From the NCBI GenBank assembly GCA_948441955.1, contig CAOJQZ010000012.1, positions 1-44,259 on the forward strand: DNA of 44,259 nt, in the 5' to 3' direction. The position numbers were made by a program, and so were the translations under genes. Shown here piece by piece: positions 33,126 through 41,081 of this stretch (position 1 is its first letter; every line of letters begins with the position of its first letter). The notes under the pieces were generated by a model that saw only the letters and a list, made by a program, of their open reading frames with translations, was not told the origin of the DNA and did no database searches. Origin of the DNA: an uncultured Lachnospiraceae bacterium. Its GTDB lineage: Bacteria; Bacillota; Clostridia; Lachnospirales; Lachnospiraceae.

Positions 33126-35222
33126 ATGGAAGATAGAGAAAAAAGAAGCAGCTATTCCTCGGACCGTATGGAAGGTATCAGGAGATCAAGAGCAGGAGCT
33201 TCTTCAGAACCCGCAGCAAGACGTACAGTGAGAAGCCAGGTTCCGGACGATCGGGAAAGACGTATAAGAACTGCAGGCCGCAGGCCGGGAGACGGTACTG
33301 AAAGCAGCCTGATATACAGAACAGGTGCTGATGCCAGGTCAGTCCAGACTCGAAGGAGACGTCCCCAGAGTGAAGGAGGCCAGACAGCATCAGGGCGGGA
33401 ACGTGTGCAGAGAAGGCAGGCATCCACAGGCGTGGTGAATAAAAAACCGGCTTCCAGAAAAGCACAGGCAAAAAGAAGAAGAAAAAGAAATCTTGGACTT
33501 AAGATTGCCCTTTTAATTATATTAGCAATAACAGCAGCGGCATCAGCATTTTTATGGAAAAGGTACAGCCCTTCGAAGGAGCGTGCCGACAGAAAAAAAT
33601 ATTATGGAATAGAAAATGAAAATCAGATGGCTGTTATTGTAGATAATCAGGTGGCAGAGCCGCGGGCAATGCTGTCAGACGGCAAAGCATATCTGCAGTA
33701 TGAGATTGTTCGTGATTATATTAACAGTAGGTTTTATTGGGATCCGAACGAAAATGTCTTGCTGTATACCCTTCCTAATGATACAGTTTCTGTAGGAGTG
33801 GGAAGTAAAGAGTATACCATATCCAAAGAAAAAAACAGTAAAGACTACGTCATTTTAAAAACAGAAGGAAGCACAGCTTATATTGCGCTGGATTTCGTTC
33901 AGCAGTACACAAATATTGAATACCAGGTATATGATGATCCGAATCGTGTTATGATCGTAAGCGAATGGGGAGACGTAACAGTTGCAGAAGCGAAGAAAAA
34001 CACGCAGGTCCGCTATCTTGCCGGAGTGAAAAGCGAGATACTTACAGATGTCAGTAAAAAGGATGAACTGACAGTGATAGAAGATGAGGGCGATTGGAAG
34101 AAGGTCCGTACAAAGGATGGATTTATTGGATATGTGAAGAAAAATGCTCTTAAGAAAGATGCAGTAAAGAATATATCCAGAGACTTTGAGGAACAGAAGT
34201 ATACGAATATTAAAAGGGATTATATCATTAATATGGCGTGGCATAATGTGACAAATATGGATGCAAATGAAGGTGTTCTTCAATGTATTGCAGAAAGTCA
34301 GGGACTTACAACGATTGCTCCGACATGGTTTCATGTAAAGGATGTGGAAGGAAATCTTGATTCAATCGCGTCTTCTGATTATGTAAATTATGCGCATCAG
34401 TCCAACATTGAAGTATGGGCGGCAATCAGGGATTTTGATGGAGGAATCAGCTCTTTTGATGAATCCTATGAACTTCTCAGCCGTACGTCAAGAAGAGAGA
34501 ACCTGATTAATCAGCTTATCGCAGAAGCGCTGCAGGTGGGAGTGGATGGTATTAATGTCGACTTTGAGATGATATCTGATGAATGCGGTGAACATTTTAT
34601 ACAGTTTATTCGTGAATTATCTGTACGATGCCGACAGAATGGAATTATACTATCAATAGATAATTATGTTCCGAAAGGCTTCAATATGCAGTATAATCGT
34701 GAGGAACAGGGAATTGTAGCAGATTATGTAATAATTATGGGTTACGATGAACATTACGGCGGTTCGCCGGAGGCCGGTTCTGTATCTTCTTATAACTATG
34801 TAAAAGAAGGGATTGAAGAAACACTTACAGAGGTACCGGCAGAAAAGATTATCAGTGGAATCCCGTTTTATACAAGGCTATGGTCAGAAACGCCAAAAAC
34901 AGAGCAGGAGCTTACAGAACAGCAAGGAACGGACGCGGCGGAGTATGCCATGAATGTGACCAGCGAAGCGCTTGGAATGAGCGAGGCCAGAAACCGTATA
35001 GACGCCATAGGCGTCCAGGCTGCATGGGACGAAGAAACAAAACAGAACTTTGCAACATGGGAAAGTGATGGAGTAACGTATAAGATCTGGTTGGAGGACG
35101 CCCAATCCATTGAGCAGAAGCTTAAGCTTATGAAGGACAATAAGCTTGCCGGTACTGCGGCATGGGCTTTAGGCCAGGAGGACTCTGATATCTGGAAGTT
35201 AATACAACAGTACACAAATTAA
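33126..35222 (+). CDS. Membrane-anchored GH18 glycosidase with SH3 domain
   Basis: A 698-residue protein. A very Arg-rich, low-complexity cytoplasmic N-terminus covers about residues 1-120. A membrane segment follows at about 125-145, then an extracytoplasmic stalk/copper-amine-oxidase-N-like region (about 165-280), an SH3-like domain (about 295-350) and a GH18 barrel (about 365-698). The catalytic motif is D474-G-I-N-V-D479-F-E481, with Glu481 as general acid. Related proteins (YaaH/SleL-like) cleave peptidoglycan or spore cortex; a chitinase role is less likely here. The ATG at 33126 has AGGAGG; the longer frame runs through the promoter. cwlD follows. Confidence 0.88.
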   Translation: MEDREKRSSYSSDRMEGIRRSRAGASSEPAARRTVRSQVPDDRERRIRTAGRRPGDGTESSLIYRTGADARSVQTRRRRPQSEGGQTASGRERVQRRQASTGVVNKKPASRKAQAKRRRKRNLGLKIALLIILAITAAASAFLWKRYSPSKERADRKKYYGIENENQMAVIVDNQVAEPRAMLSDGKAYLQYEIVRDYINSRFYWDPNENVLLYTLPNDTVSVGVGSKEYTISKEKNSKDYVILKTEGSTAYIALDFVQQYTNIEYQVYDDPNRVMIVSEWGDVTVAEAKKNTQVRYLAGVKSEILTDVSKKDELTVIEDEGDWKKVRTKDGFIGYVKKNALKKDAVKNISRDFEEQKYTNIKRDYIINMAWHNVTNMDANEGVLQCIAESQGLTTIAPTWFHVKDVEGNLDSIASSDYVNYAHQSNIEVWAAIRDFDGGISSFDESYELLSRTSRRENLINQLIAEALQVGVDGINVDFEMISDECGEHFIQFIRELSVRCRQNGIILSIDNYVPKGFNMQYNREEQGIVADYVIIMGYDEHYGGSPEAGSVSSYNYVKEGIEETLTEVPAEKIISGIPFYTRLWSETPKTEQELTEQQGTDAAEYAMNVTSEALGMSEARNRIDAIGVQAAWDEETKQNFATWESDGVTYKIWLEDAQSIEQKLKLMKDNKLAGTAAWALGQEDSDIWKLIQQYTN

Positions 35223-35228
35223 AATAAA

Positions 35229-35281
35229 ATGCTTCCGGCAGTCATATATTTAATTAGTATAGACTGTCAGGAGGTATTTTT
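35229..35281 (+). terminator. Terminator-like hairpin containing the cwlD ribosome binding site
   Basis: GGCAGTC (35237-35243) pairs with GACTGTC, and CTTCC with GGAGG, around an A bulge. A T run follows, ending at the GTG start of cwlD (35282). The Shine-Dalgarno AGGAGG is in the 3' arm, the same layout as at spoIID. Confidence 0.65.
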
Positions 35282-35965
35282 GTGCGAAAAAAGGCAGAAT
35301 TAATTATAATGGCGCTTTTGCTTACAGCGCTTTTAGCAGTTGGTAAGCACCTGGAAAGCTTTGTCTCTTCTGATACAGTAGAAACGGATAAAGCTGTAAT
35401 TGTCGTTGATTGTGGACATGGAGAAAATGATCCGGGAAAAATAGGAGTAAATGATGTACTGGAAAAGGATATCAACCTTAAAATAGGAAAACTAGTGGAA
35501 AAGAGGCTTAAAGAAAAGGGATATAAGGTAGTTATGACAAGGGAGGAGGATAAAATACTTGCAGAGGATGGAGCTACTAACAGAAAAGTGCAGGATATGA
35601 AAGCACGTGTAGCGCTTATTAACGAAGAGAAGCCGGTCCTGGCGGTGAGCGTACATCAAAACAGTTACCATGATCCTAATGTGAGTGGAGCACAGGTGTT
35701 TTATTATTCACATTCTAAGGAGGGAGAAACAGCAGCAAAGAAAATGCAGGAGGCTCTCCTAAGTGTGGATCCTGATAATACAAGGCAGGCAAAGGCTAAT
35801 GACAGCTATTACCTTCTCAAGCGTACAGAACCTCCTACAATAATTGTGGAATGCGGTTTTTTAAGTAACCCCTCAGAGGCGGAACTTTTGGCAGACAAAA
35901 AATATCAGAAGAAAATTGCAGATGCGATTACCGATGGAGTAGAAAAGTATTTGGAAAGTAAATAA
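35282..35965 (+). CDS. cwlD: N-acetylmuramoyl-L-alanine amidase, CwlD type
   Basis: Amidase_3 zinc hydrolase of 227 residues with an N-terminal membrane/signal segment (about residues 6-21). The zinc ligands are H46 (DCGHGE), E61 (LEKDIN) and H125 (SVHQNS), and the catalytic Glu is E190 (VECGFLSN). CwlD removes stem peptides to create muramic-lactam in the spore cortex. Size, anchor and sporulation context favour CwlD over vegetative amidases, though this is inference. The start is GTG at 35282, 7 bases after AGGAGG. Confidence 0.87.
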   Translation: MRKKAELIIMALLLTALLAVGKHLESFVSSDTVETDKAVIVVDCGHGENDPGKIGVNDVLEKDINLKIGKLVEKRLKEKGYKVVMTREEDKILAEDGATNRKVQDMKARVALINEEKPVLAVSVHQNSYHDPNVSGAQVFYYSHSKEGETAAKKMQEALLSVDPDNTRQAKANDSYYLLKRTEPPTIIVECGFLSNPSEAELLADKKYQKKIADAITDGVEKYLESK

Positions 35966-35979
35966 TAGTGTAGTATAAT
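35951..35979 (+). promoter_or_regulatory. Promoter immediately upstream of sua5
   Basis: TTGGAA (35951-35956), a 17-base spacer and a perfect TATAAT (35974-35979). The normal start point (6-8 bases downstream) coincides with the ATG at 35987. Confidence 0.62.
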
Positions 35980-35986
35980 AAAATGC

Positions 35987-37048
35987 ATGAAAACGATAAT
36001 AGAGAAGATAGAAAAGATAAAATTGAATAGTGAAGAAAGTATACGTGTAATTGAAAAAGCAGGAGAGATACTAAAGGCAGGCGGACTTGTAGCATTTCCC
36101 ACAGAGACTGTATACGGCCTGGGTGCAGACGGGTTGAATGGGGATGCTTCGAAAAAAATTTATACTGCCAAAGGAAGGCCGTCTGACAATCCATTGATTA
36201 TACATATTACTGATATGATGTCACTAAAAAAAATTGCAGAAAATATTCCGGAGGCTGCTATAAGGATCGCAGAAAAATACTGGCCAGGGCCTCTTACTAT
36301 GATATTTAAGAAGACAGAGGCAGTGCCATACAGCACCACAGGAGGGCTTGATACAGTGGCGGTCCGCATGCCGGAGAATAAAGTGGCGGCGGCAGTAATC
36401 CGAGCGGGAGGAGGCTTTATCGCGGCACCCAGCGCCAATATATCAGGAAGACCCAGTCCTACAGAGGCAAGGCATGTTAAGGAGGACTTAAACGGGAGGA
36501 TAGACATGATTGTAGATGGCGGTTCTGTAGATATAGGAGTAGAATCAACAATTCTTGACATGACAGTAACTCCCCCTATGATTTTAAGGCCCGGAGCTGT
36601 TACTAAGGAGATGCTTGAGGAGCTTGCAGGTCCGGTTCGTATGGATCGGGCGCTTATCGACGCGGAGAGTAAGGAACATCCCAAGGCGCCGGGGATGAAA
36701 TACCGTCATTACGCTCCTTTGGCGGAGCTTAGTATTATAGAGGGACAGATGGAGAAGGTTGTAAAAGCGATAAACCAGATGGCGGAAGAAAAGATAAACG
36801 GTGGATACAGAGTAGGAATTATCGGAACAGACGAGACTGCAGGAAGCTATGGGAGAGGTATCGTAAAAAGTATAGGAACACGGGCAGATGAGGCGGTGAT
36901 TGCAAGTCATCTTTATGGAATTTTACGTGAATTCGATGAGGAGAATGTAGACTATATTTTCAGCGAAGCATTTTCAACAGAAGGGATTGGGAATGCAGTT
37001 ATGAACCGTCTTCTTAAAGCGGCAGGTCATCATGTGATACACATATAA
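35987..37048 (+). CDS. L-threonylcarbamoyladenylate synthase (Sua5/YwlC type)
   Basis: Makes threonylcarbamoyl-AMP for t6A modification of tRNAs that read ANN codons. The 353-residue protein has the YrdC domain first (GLVAFPTETVYGLGA, KGRPSDNPLI, RMPENKVA, APSANISGRPSPT) and the Sua5 C-terminal domain after about residue 220, joined by the APGMKYRHYAP linker. This is the full two-domain form. No Shine-Dalgarno sequence precedes the ATG at 35987, and the -10 box ends only 7 bases before it. It is followed by dCMP deaminase after 44 bases. Confidence 0.94.
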   Translation: MKTIIEKIEKIKLNSEESIRVIEKAGEILKAGGLVAFPTETVYGLGADGLNGDASKKIYTAKGRPSDNPLIIHITDMMSLKKIAENIPEAAIRIAEKYWPGPLTMIFKKTEAVPYSTTGGLDTVAVRMPENKVAAAVIRAGGGFIAAPSANISGRPSPTEARHVKEDLNGRIDMIVDGGSVDIGVESTILDMTVTPPMILRPGAVTKEMLEELAGPVRMDRALIDAESKEHPKAPGMKYRHYAPLAELSIIEGQMEKVVKAINQMAEEKINGGYRVGIIGTDETAGSYGRGIVKSIGTRADEAVIASHLYGILREFDEENVDYIFSEAFSTEGIGNAVMNRLLKAAGHHVIHI

Positions 37049-37092
37049 AGTCTGGAAATAAATGAAGTAACATAAGATGTGGAGGAAAGTAT

Positions 37093-37581
37093 ATGGATGG
37101 TAAGAGAAGAGATTATATAAGTTGGGATGAGTATTTTATGGGAGTGGCTATGCTTTCCGGCATGCGTTCCAAGGATCCGAATACACAGGTAGGATGCTGC
37201 ATTGTAAGCCAGGATAATAAAATTCTATCAATGGGATATAATGGATTTCCGGCAGGGTGCTCTGATGACGAATTTCCGTGGGAGAGAGAAGGAGAAGATC
37301 CTTTAGAGACAAAATATGTATATTCTGTTCACAGCGAATTGAATGCAATTCTTAATTATAGAGGCGGAAGTCTTGAAGGGTCAAAGCTTTATGTATCTTT
37401 GTTTCCGTGTAATGAATGTGCAAAGGCAATTATTCAGAGCGGGATTAAGGAAGTCATTTATGATTGCAATAAATATGAAGATACTTCGTCTGTACAGGCA
37501 TCCATGCGGATGTTTGATGCGGCGGGGGTAAAATACCACCAATATCATCAGACAGGACGGAAGATAGAGATACAATTTTAA
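37093..37581 (+). CDS. dCMP deaminase (ComEB type)
   Basis: Zinc-dependent deaminase converting dCMP to dUMP for thymidylate synthesis. The 162 residues contain the zinc and proton-transfer motif H80-S-E82 and PCNEC with C106 and C109. The N-terminal SWDEYFMGVAMLSGMRSKDP is typical. The gene has GGAGG upstream (ATGTGGAGGAAAGTATATG). Repeat copy 5 begins 3 bases after its stop. Confidence 0.93.
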   Translation: MDGKRRDYISWDEYFMGVAMLSGMRSKDPNTQVGCCIVSQDNKILSMGYNGFPAGCSDDEFPWEREGEDPLETKYVYSVHSELNAILNYRGGSLEGSKLYVSLFPCNECAKAIIQSGIKEVIYDCNKYEDTSSVQASMRMFDAAGVKYHQYHQTGRKIEIQF

Positions 37582-37584
37582 TCT

Positions 37585-37638
37585 GGGACGGAGTATTTTT
37601 AAAAATACTCCGTCCCAGATTGCATTTTACCCTGTCCC
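37585..37638 (-). repeat. Dispersed palindromic element, copy 5 (with compensatory arm changes)
   Basis: Perfect 32-base palindrome at 37585-37616 (arm GGGACGGAGTATTTTT) and inverse box ACCCTGTCCC at 37629-37638. The arm differs from the other copies at one position (GTAG to GGAG) and the opposite arm carries the matching change. It lies between two convergent genes and encodes the C-terminus of the minus-strand one. Confidence 0.93.
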
Positions 37639-37877
37639 TGACTGACAGGTTTCATTTGTCTTAGCAGGAATTCATACTTTTTCCATGCAGCGTTTCCTTC
37701 ATAGATATAGGAATCAATCAGATCCGGATCGCTTGCATTTTGGAATTTTGTGTAAGCGTCTTCAATACTCTTTTTTGCCTGTGCAATTTCATCAAGAATG
37801 GTGTTGTGTTCCGGATCAAAGGAAAGGCGCCTGTAGACGTCTTCTTCGGCGTTTTTTCCTCTGGCAAATAATCTCAT
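37599..37877 (-). CDS. DUF2508 family protein (YaaL-like), C-terminus altered by a repeat
   Basis: A 92-residue protein. The core (residues about 25-75) has the DUF2508 pattern, including SDPDLIDSYIYEGNAAWKKY and FLLRQMK. Function is unknown; in Bacillus yaaL lies between recR and bofA. The ATG at 37877 has TGGAGGTGG upstream; a longer frame to 37958 lacks support. The last residues (GQGKMQSGTEYF) and the stop come from repeat copy 5, so the native end was probably replaced. bofA lies about 1.1 kb away on the other strand. Confidence 0.75.
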   Translation of the reverse strand: MRLFARGKNAEEDVYRRLSFDPEHNTILDEIAQAKKSIEDAYTKFQNASDPDLIDSYIYEGNAAWKKYEFLLRQMKPVSQGQGKMQSGTEYF

Positions 37878-37961
37878 AGTCCACCTCCATACATGGTATT
37901 CTGTTTTTATTCCATTTCTTTCTATGTAGTATGGACAATTTCCGTAAATATTAAGCAAATA

Positions 37962-38873
37962 TTAGGAAAACATATGAAGTCCCAGCTCCCGTGAAAGGCT
38001 TCTGAGAATATAACGTCCGGCAATACTGTTTCCCTTGCTGTCAAGTGCGGGTCCAAAGATACCGATACCCATTTTTTTGTCTACGACAGAGAGTATACCG
38101 CCTCCGACACCGCTTTTGGAAGGGATTCCCACATGGACGGCAAATTCTCCGGATCCGTCGTACATGCCGCAGGTTAACATAATCGTTTTGACAACTCTTA
38201 CAACATCCTCTTCTAAAAGCCTTTCGCCTGTTTCTGGATGCACCCCGCCCAGAGCCAGTACAAGGCCGAAATTAGCAAGACTTTCGGCAGTTACATTTAG
38301 TGAACACATACGTACATAGAAATCAAGACTTTCCTGCACGCTTCCGGATGCAATAATTCCTTTGCTTTCTAAAAGATAAGCGATCGCCTTGTTACGGGAA
38401 ATGTTTGCCATCTCGGAAAGATACACGTCTGTATTCAATGTAATCTGTTCATCCAGACACAATTTTTTAGTGATTTCCAGCATTTTCCTGAAACTGATAA
38501 TCGGCGTCAAATAGCTTGCAATGGCAATGGCACCGGAATTTATCATTGGGTTGTATGGATAATTACTGGATAAATCAAGCTTTACCAGTGAATTAAAGGC
38601 ATCTCCGGAGGGCTCCATTCCTACCTTTTCAAATACCTTATAAAATCCGCAGCGTTCCAGCGCGACTGCAAGGGTAATGACCTTGGAAATACTTTGAATA
38701 GTGAACCGTACATCAGTATCGCCAAGAGATTCTTTTCTGCCCTCGGCTGTGTAAATACATACCCCGAGTTGATTTTTGTCAACCCGTCCCAATTCAGGTA
38801 TATAAGAAGCGGTCTCCCCAAAAGCAATTTCTTCCCGGCCTTCTCCAACGGCACGTTTTAAAATTTCTCTCAA
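37962..38873 (-). CDS. glsA: Glutaminase A
   Basis: Hydrolyses L-glutamine to glutamate and ammonia; beta-lactamase/DD-peptidase-like fold. The 303 residues contain the catalytic S61-I-S-K64, NPMINSGAI, and the C-terminal KSGVGGGI. I use the TTG at 38873, 8 bases after TGGAGG. This gives the usual family length and N-terminus; the open frame extends further but carries a hydrophobic, non-homologous stretch. It has its own promoter and sits between DUF2508 and bofA. Confidence 0.92.
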   Translation of the reverse strand: MREILKRAVGEGREEIAFGETASYIPELGRVDKNQLGVCIYTAEGRKESLGDTDVRFTIQSISKVITLAVALERCGFYKVFEKVGMEPSGDAFNSLVKLDLSSNYPYNPMINSGAIAIASYLTPIISFRKMLEITKKLCLDEQITLNTDVYLSEMANISRNKAIAYLLESKGIIASGSVQESLDFYVRMCSLNVTAESLANFGLVLALGGVHPETGERLLEEDVVRVVKTIMLTCGMYDGSGEFAVHVGIPSKSGVGGGILSVVDKKMGIGIFGPALDSKGNSIAGRYILRSLSRELGLHMFS

Positions 38874-38913
38874 TGTAATTACCTCCATTATCTGTCTTTT
38901 GTTATCTATAGAA

Positions 38914-38942
38914 ATCTTAACATTGGAGGGCAATGATTTCAA
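38914..38942 (-). promoter_or_regulatory. Probable glsA promoter
   Basis: On the minus strand TTGAAA (38942-38937), a 17-base spacer and TAAGAT (38919-38914), about 40 bases before the TTG start. Confidence 0.6.
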
Positions 38943-39014
38943 CGTAGATTTTGGGAATAAAATATAAAAATATAGGATATATATGAGAGTAGATAGAGGA
39001 AGGAGTGGATCAAT

Positions 39015-39224
39015 ATGCCGGAAAGACAATCATATGGAGCAGTTAATTTTCTGATTCGGGCTGTAGTAGGCTTTACGATGATTTTTTTTATAAATGAATT
39101 TCTGGCGGCTAAGGAAATCTCTTTGAGCGTCGGATTTAATCCGGTTACCTTTTTGATGTCAGGTACGCTGGGGACACCGGGAGTTGCACTCCTTTATGGA
39201 ATTGCATTTTATCGGGGGCTGTAA
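39015..39224 (+). CDS. bofA: Pro-sigma-K processing inhibitor BofA family protein
   Basis: A 69-residue membrane protein with two hydrophobic segments (about 11-28 and 48-66). The family end motif is present in NPVTFLMSGTLGTPGVALLYGI. BofA restrains the SpoIVFB protease that activates sigma-K during sporulation. AAGGAG precedes the start. In Bacillus it follows recR-yaaL; here a glutaminase gene separates it from the DUF2508 gene, which points the other way. Confidence 0.85.
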   Translation: MPERQSYGAVNFLIRAVVGFTMIFFINEFLAAKEISLSVGFNPVTFLMSGTLGTPGVALLYGIAFYRGL

Positions 39225-39250
39225 AAAGGTGCCGAAATGAAACGTTTAAT

Positions 39251-39844
39251 TTATAGAGAACGATATGCAATACAGCAGCTATATCCTTTTGGAACAGAGA
39301 TATATTGTATGGTCCAGAGGGAATATTCCTGCTGGATTTTTTCACTTTTAAAAGAAGAGCTAAGTCCGGTACCCAGACCTTTAAGAAAGCTCTCTGTTCT
39401 TGTCCATAGCTGGAAAAACAACTGTTTTTTCGCTTCTCCATAAAGGTTTTTAAGCAAAGCCGCTTCAGAGGGCAGAAAGATACGCGCAGCAATTTTATCC
39501 ATATCAGCCTTTCTCCCGGTTTGTTCAATATCAATACCTACAGAACAGGTACAGGAAAATATAAATACAATATATGCGCCAGAGTGAGACAAATTAAAGT
39601 TGAGATTTGAAACATTTAGAAGAGCAGGCTTACCGTGCTCTCCCACAGTAAATTCCAGATCTTCTTCAGAAATATTGGTATAGGCAGATATAATTTTCCG
39701 AAGAAGGATATGGCTGTACTCACGCTGGCTTTTGTGCAGATTGTCCAGAGATTTTGCCGGAATTGTCCATACATGGAGCTCTTCTTTTTCCGGCATCGGT
39801 AAATATGGTTTTAAATCATGTAAATTCAGGGATTTTATGTTCAT
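39251..39844 (-). CDS. 4'-phosphopantetheinyl transferase (Sfp/HetI type)
   Basis: Transfers phosphopantetheine from CoA to carrier proteins. The 197 residues contain FNLSHSG, the magnesium-binding GIDIE with D105 and E107, and the WTRTESFLK motif with E151 and K155. The usual Lys before the Glu in WxxKE is Thr here. Known Sfp-type enzymes act on carrier proteins of secondary metabolism; no NRPS or PKS gene is in the window, so the target is unknown. The start at 39844 has GGAGAAT upstream. It is convergent with bofA. Confidence 0.85.
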   Translation of the reverse strand: MNIKSLNLHDLKPYLPMPEKEELHVWTIPAKSLDNLHKSQREYSHILLRKIISAYTNISEEDLEFTVGEHGKPALLNVSNLNFNLSHSGAYIVFIFSCTCSVGIDIEQTGRKADMDKIAARIFLPSEAALLKNLYGEAKKQLFFQLWTRTESFLKGLGTGLSSSFKSEKIQQEYSLWTIQYISVPKGYSCCIAYRSL

Positions 39845-39979
39845 ATGAATTCTCCGTTTTCTAAGGAATAAAACTGATATTATTATAGCCTGCAAGGAGA
39901 ATAATGGAAACCCTAAAATCGCTTTTGTTTTACTCTTCTATCTATGTTGCACAAAGTTTGACATTTTCATAAAGTGCTA

Positions 39980-40008
39980 TGGACAAGCAAAAGGAGTGAG
40001 GTTATAAT
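39980..40008 (+). promoter_or_regulatory. Sigma-A promoter of the Tad-like operon
   Basis: TGGACA (39980-39985), a 17-base spacer and a perfect TATAAT (40003-40008). The roughly 150-base leader contains a 7-bp hairpin CAAGCTG/CAGCTTG (40016-40022, 40030-40036). I see no c-di-GMP riboswitch consensus. Confidence 0.72.
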
Positions 40009-40163
40009 CGTGCTACAAGCTGTAGATAGCAGCTTGCATCTGATTGTTTTATTCTTTGGCAGATTCAAATTAATTCAGGTTATTCTAAGTTGTTCATCCA
40101 TTTCGGAAATGAATTCACAGGAAATAACTGACACAAGGTAAAAGGGAACAGGAGGGATATTAT

Positions 40164-41081
40164 GTGGAAAGCAGAAATCTGGTAATTTGTGACAGAGAGG
40201 AGGGTTATGCGGAAGCGCTTGCGCATTATATCATGCGTAAGGAAGAGCTGGCCTTTCAAGTACAGACCTGCAGCGACCTGTCTCATGTATTAAAACTACA
40301 GGAACAGGAGAGGATTGATTATCTTCTTATCTCATCGGTCTATTCCGGAAAGGACAGGGAAAAGGCAAAAGCAGAAAAGGTATTTGTTCTGACGGGAGAG
40401 GGAAAAAGCGCACTGGCAGCAAAGGAAACTGCAGTATATAAATATCAGCCTGGGGAAGCGCTTTTAGCGGAGCTTATCAGGCAATGCGGCAGTAAGGAGC
40501 CTGGGGAAAACACATTTTTAAAAAACGTTCGGAAAAAACAGGCAAAAATCATTGGTATATATTCTCCGGTGCATAGAATAGGCAAAACATCTTATGCGCT
40601 TCGGCTTGGGCAGAAACTGGCGGAGGAGGCCAATGTGCTTTATTTGAATCTGGAAACTTACGGCGGTGTAGGAGGTCATTTTTCCGGAGAAGGACAGACC
40701 TTATCAGATGTGCTCTACTATGCGAGGCAGGAGGAAGGCAATCTGGGACTTATGCTCACTACAATTGTGGGACATAAGGGAAAGCTGGATTATGTGGCGC
40801 CTATACAGGTGTCGGAGGATATTAAGAGCGTATCAGGAGAAGAATGGACTGTACTCGTTAAAAAAATTATGGAACAAAGTATTTATGAGATTCTTATTTT
40901 GGATATGGACGAGGGTATTCGGGAAATATATCAGATTCTGAAGCTTTGCAATGAAATACATATGCATACGGCAGAGGATAAGATAGGAGAGTCTAAGATA
41001 CGGCAATTTGAGGAAGAGCTGACTTTTTTAGGCTATGAGGATATCCGGCGCAAAATAATGTGTAAAGGAAACCGGTCATGA
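40164..41081 (+). CDS. CpaE/TadZ-like P-loop protein of the Tad system
   Basis: A 305-residue protein. The first third (about 1-120) resembles a receiver-like domain (NLVICDREEGYAEALAHYI). The rest is MinD/ParA-like, with a divergent P-loop at about residues 130-142 (YSPVHRIGKTS) in which the usual KGGxGKT lysine-glycine pair is lost. It may therefore bind but hardly hydrolyse ATP. TadZ/CpaE proteins localise the Tad machine to the cell pole. The GTG start at 40164 is 7 bases from GGAGGG. It overlaps cpaF by 4 bases (ATGA). Confidence 0.78.
   Translation: MESRNLVICDREEGYAEALAHYIMRKEELAFQVQTCSDLSHVLKLQEQERIDYLLISSVYSGKDREKAKAEKVFVLTGEGKSALAAKETAVYKYQPGEALLAELIRQCGSKEPGENTFLKNVRKKQAKIIGIYSPVHRIGKTSYALRLGQKLAEEANVLYLNLETYGGVGGHFSGEGQTLSDVLYYARQEEGNLGLMLTTIVGHKGKLDYVAPIQVSEDIKSVSGEEWTVLVKKIMEQSIYEILILDMDEGIREIYQILKLCNEIHMHTAEDKIGESKIRQFEEELTFLGYEDIRRKIMCKGNRS

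Noticed and set aside
33855..34334. 159-codon open frame antisense to the GH18 gene
   Set aside because: Cys/Ile/His-rich shadow frame without a ribosome binding site.
40051..40070. Short similarity (TTTGGCAGATTC) to the inverse of about 32540-32555
   Set aside because: Only 12 bases match and the flanks differ; not enough for a repeat.
40009..40163. Tad-operon leader considered as a c-di-GMP riboswitch
   Set aside because: The conserved GEMM sequence elements are not present; only a simple 7-bp hairpin is seen.
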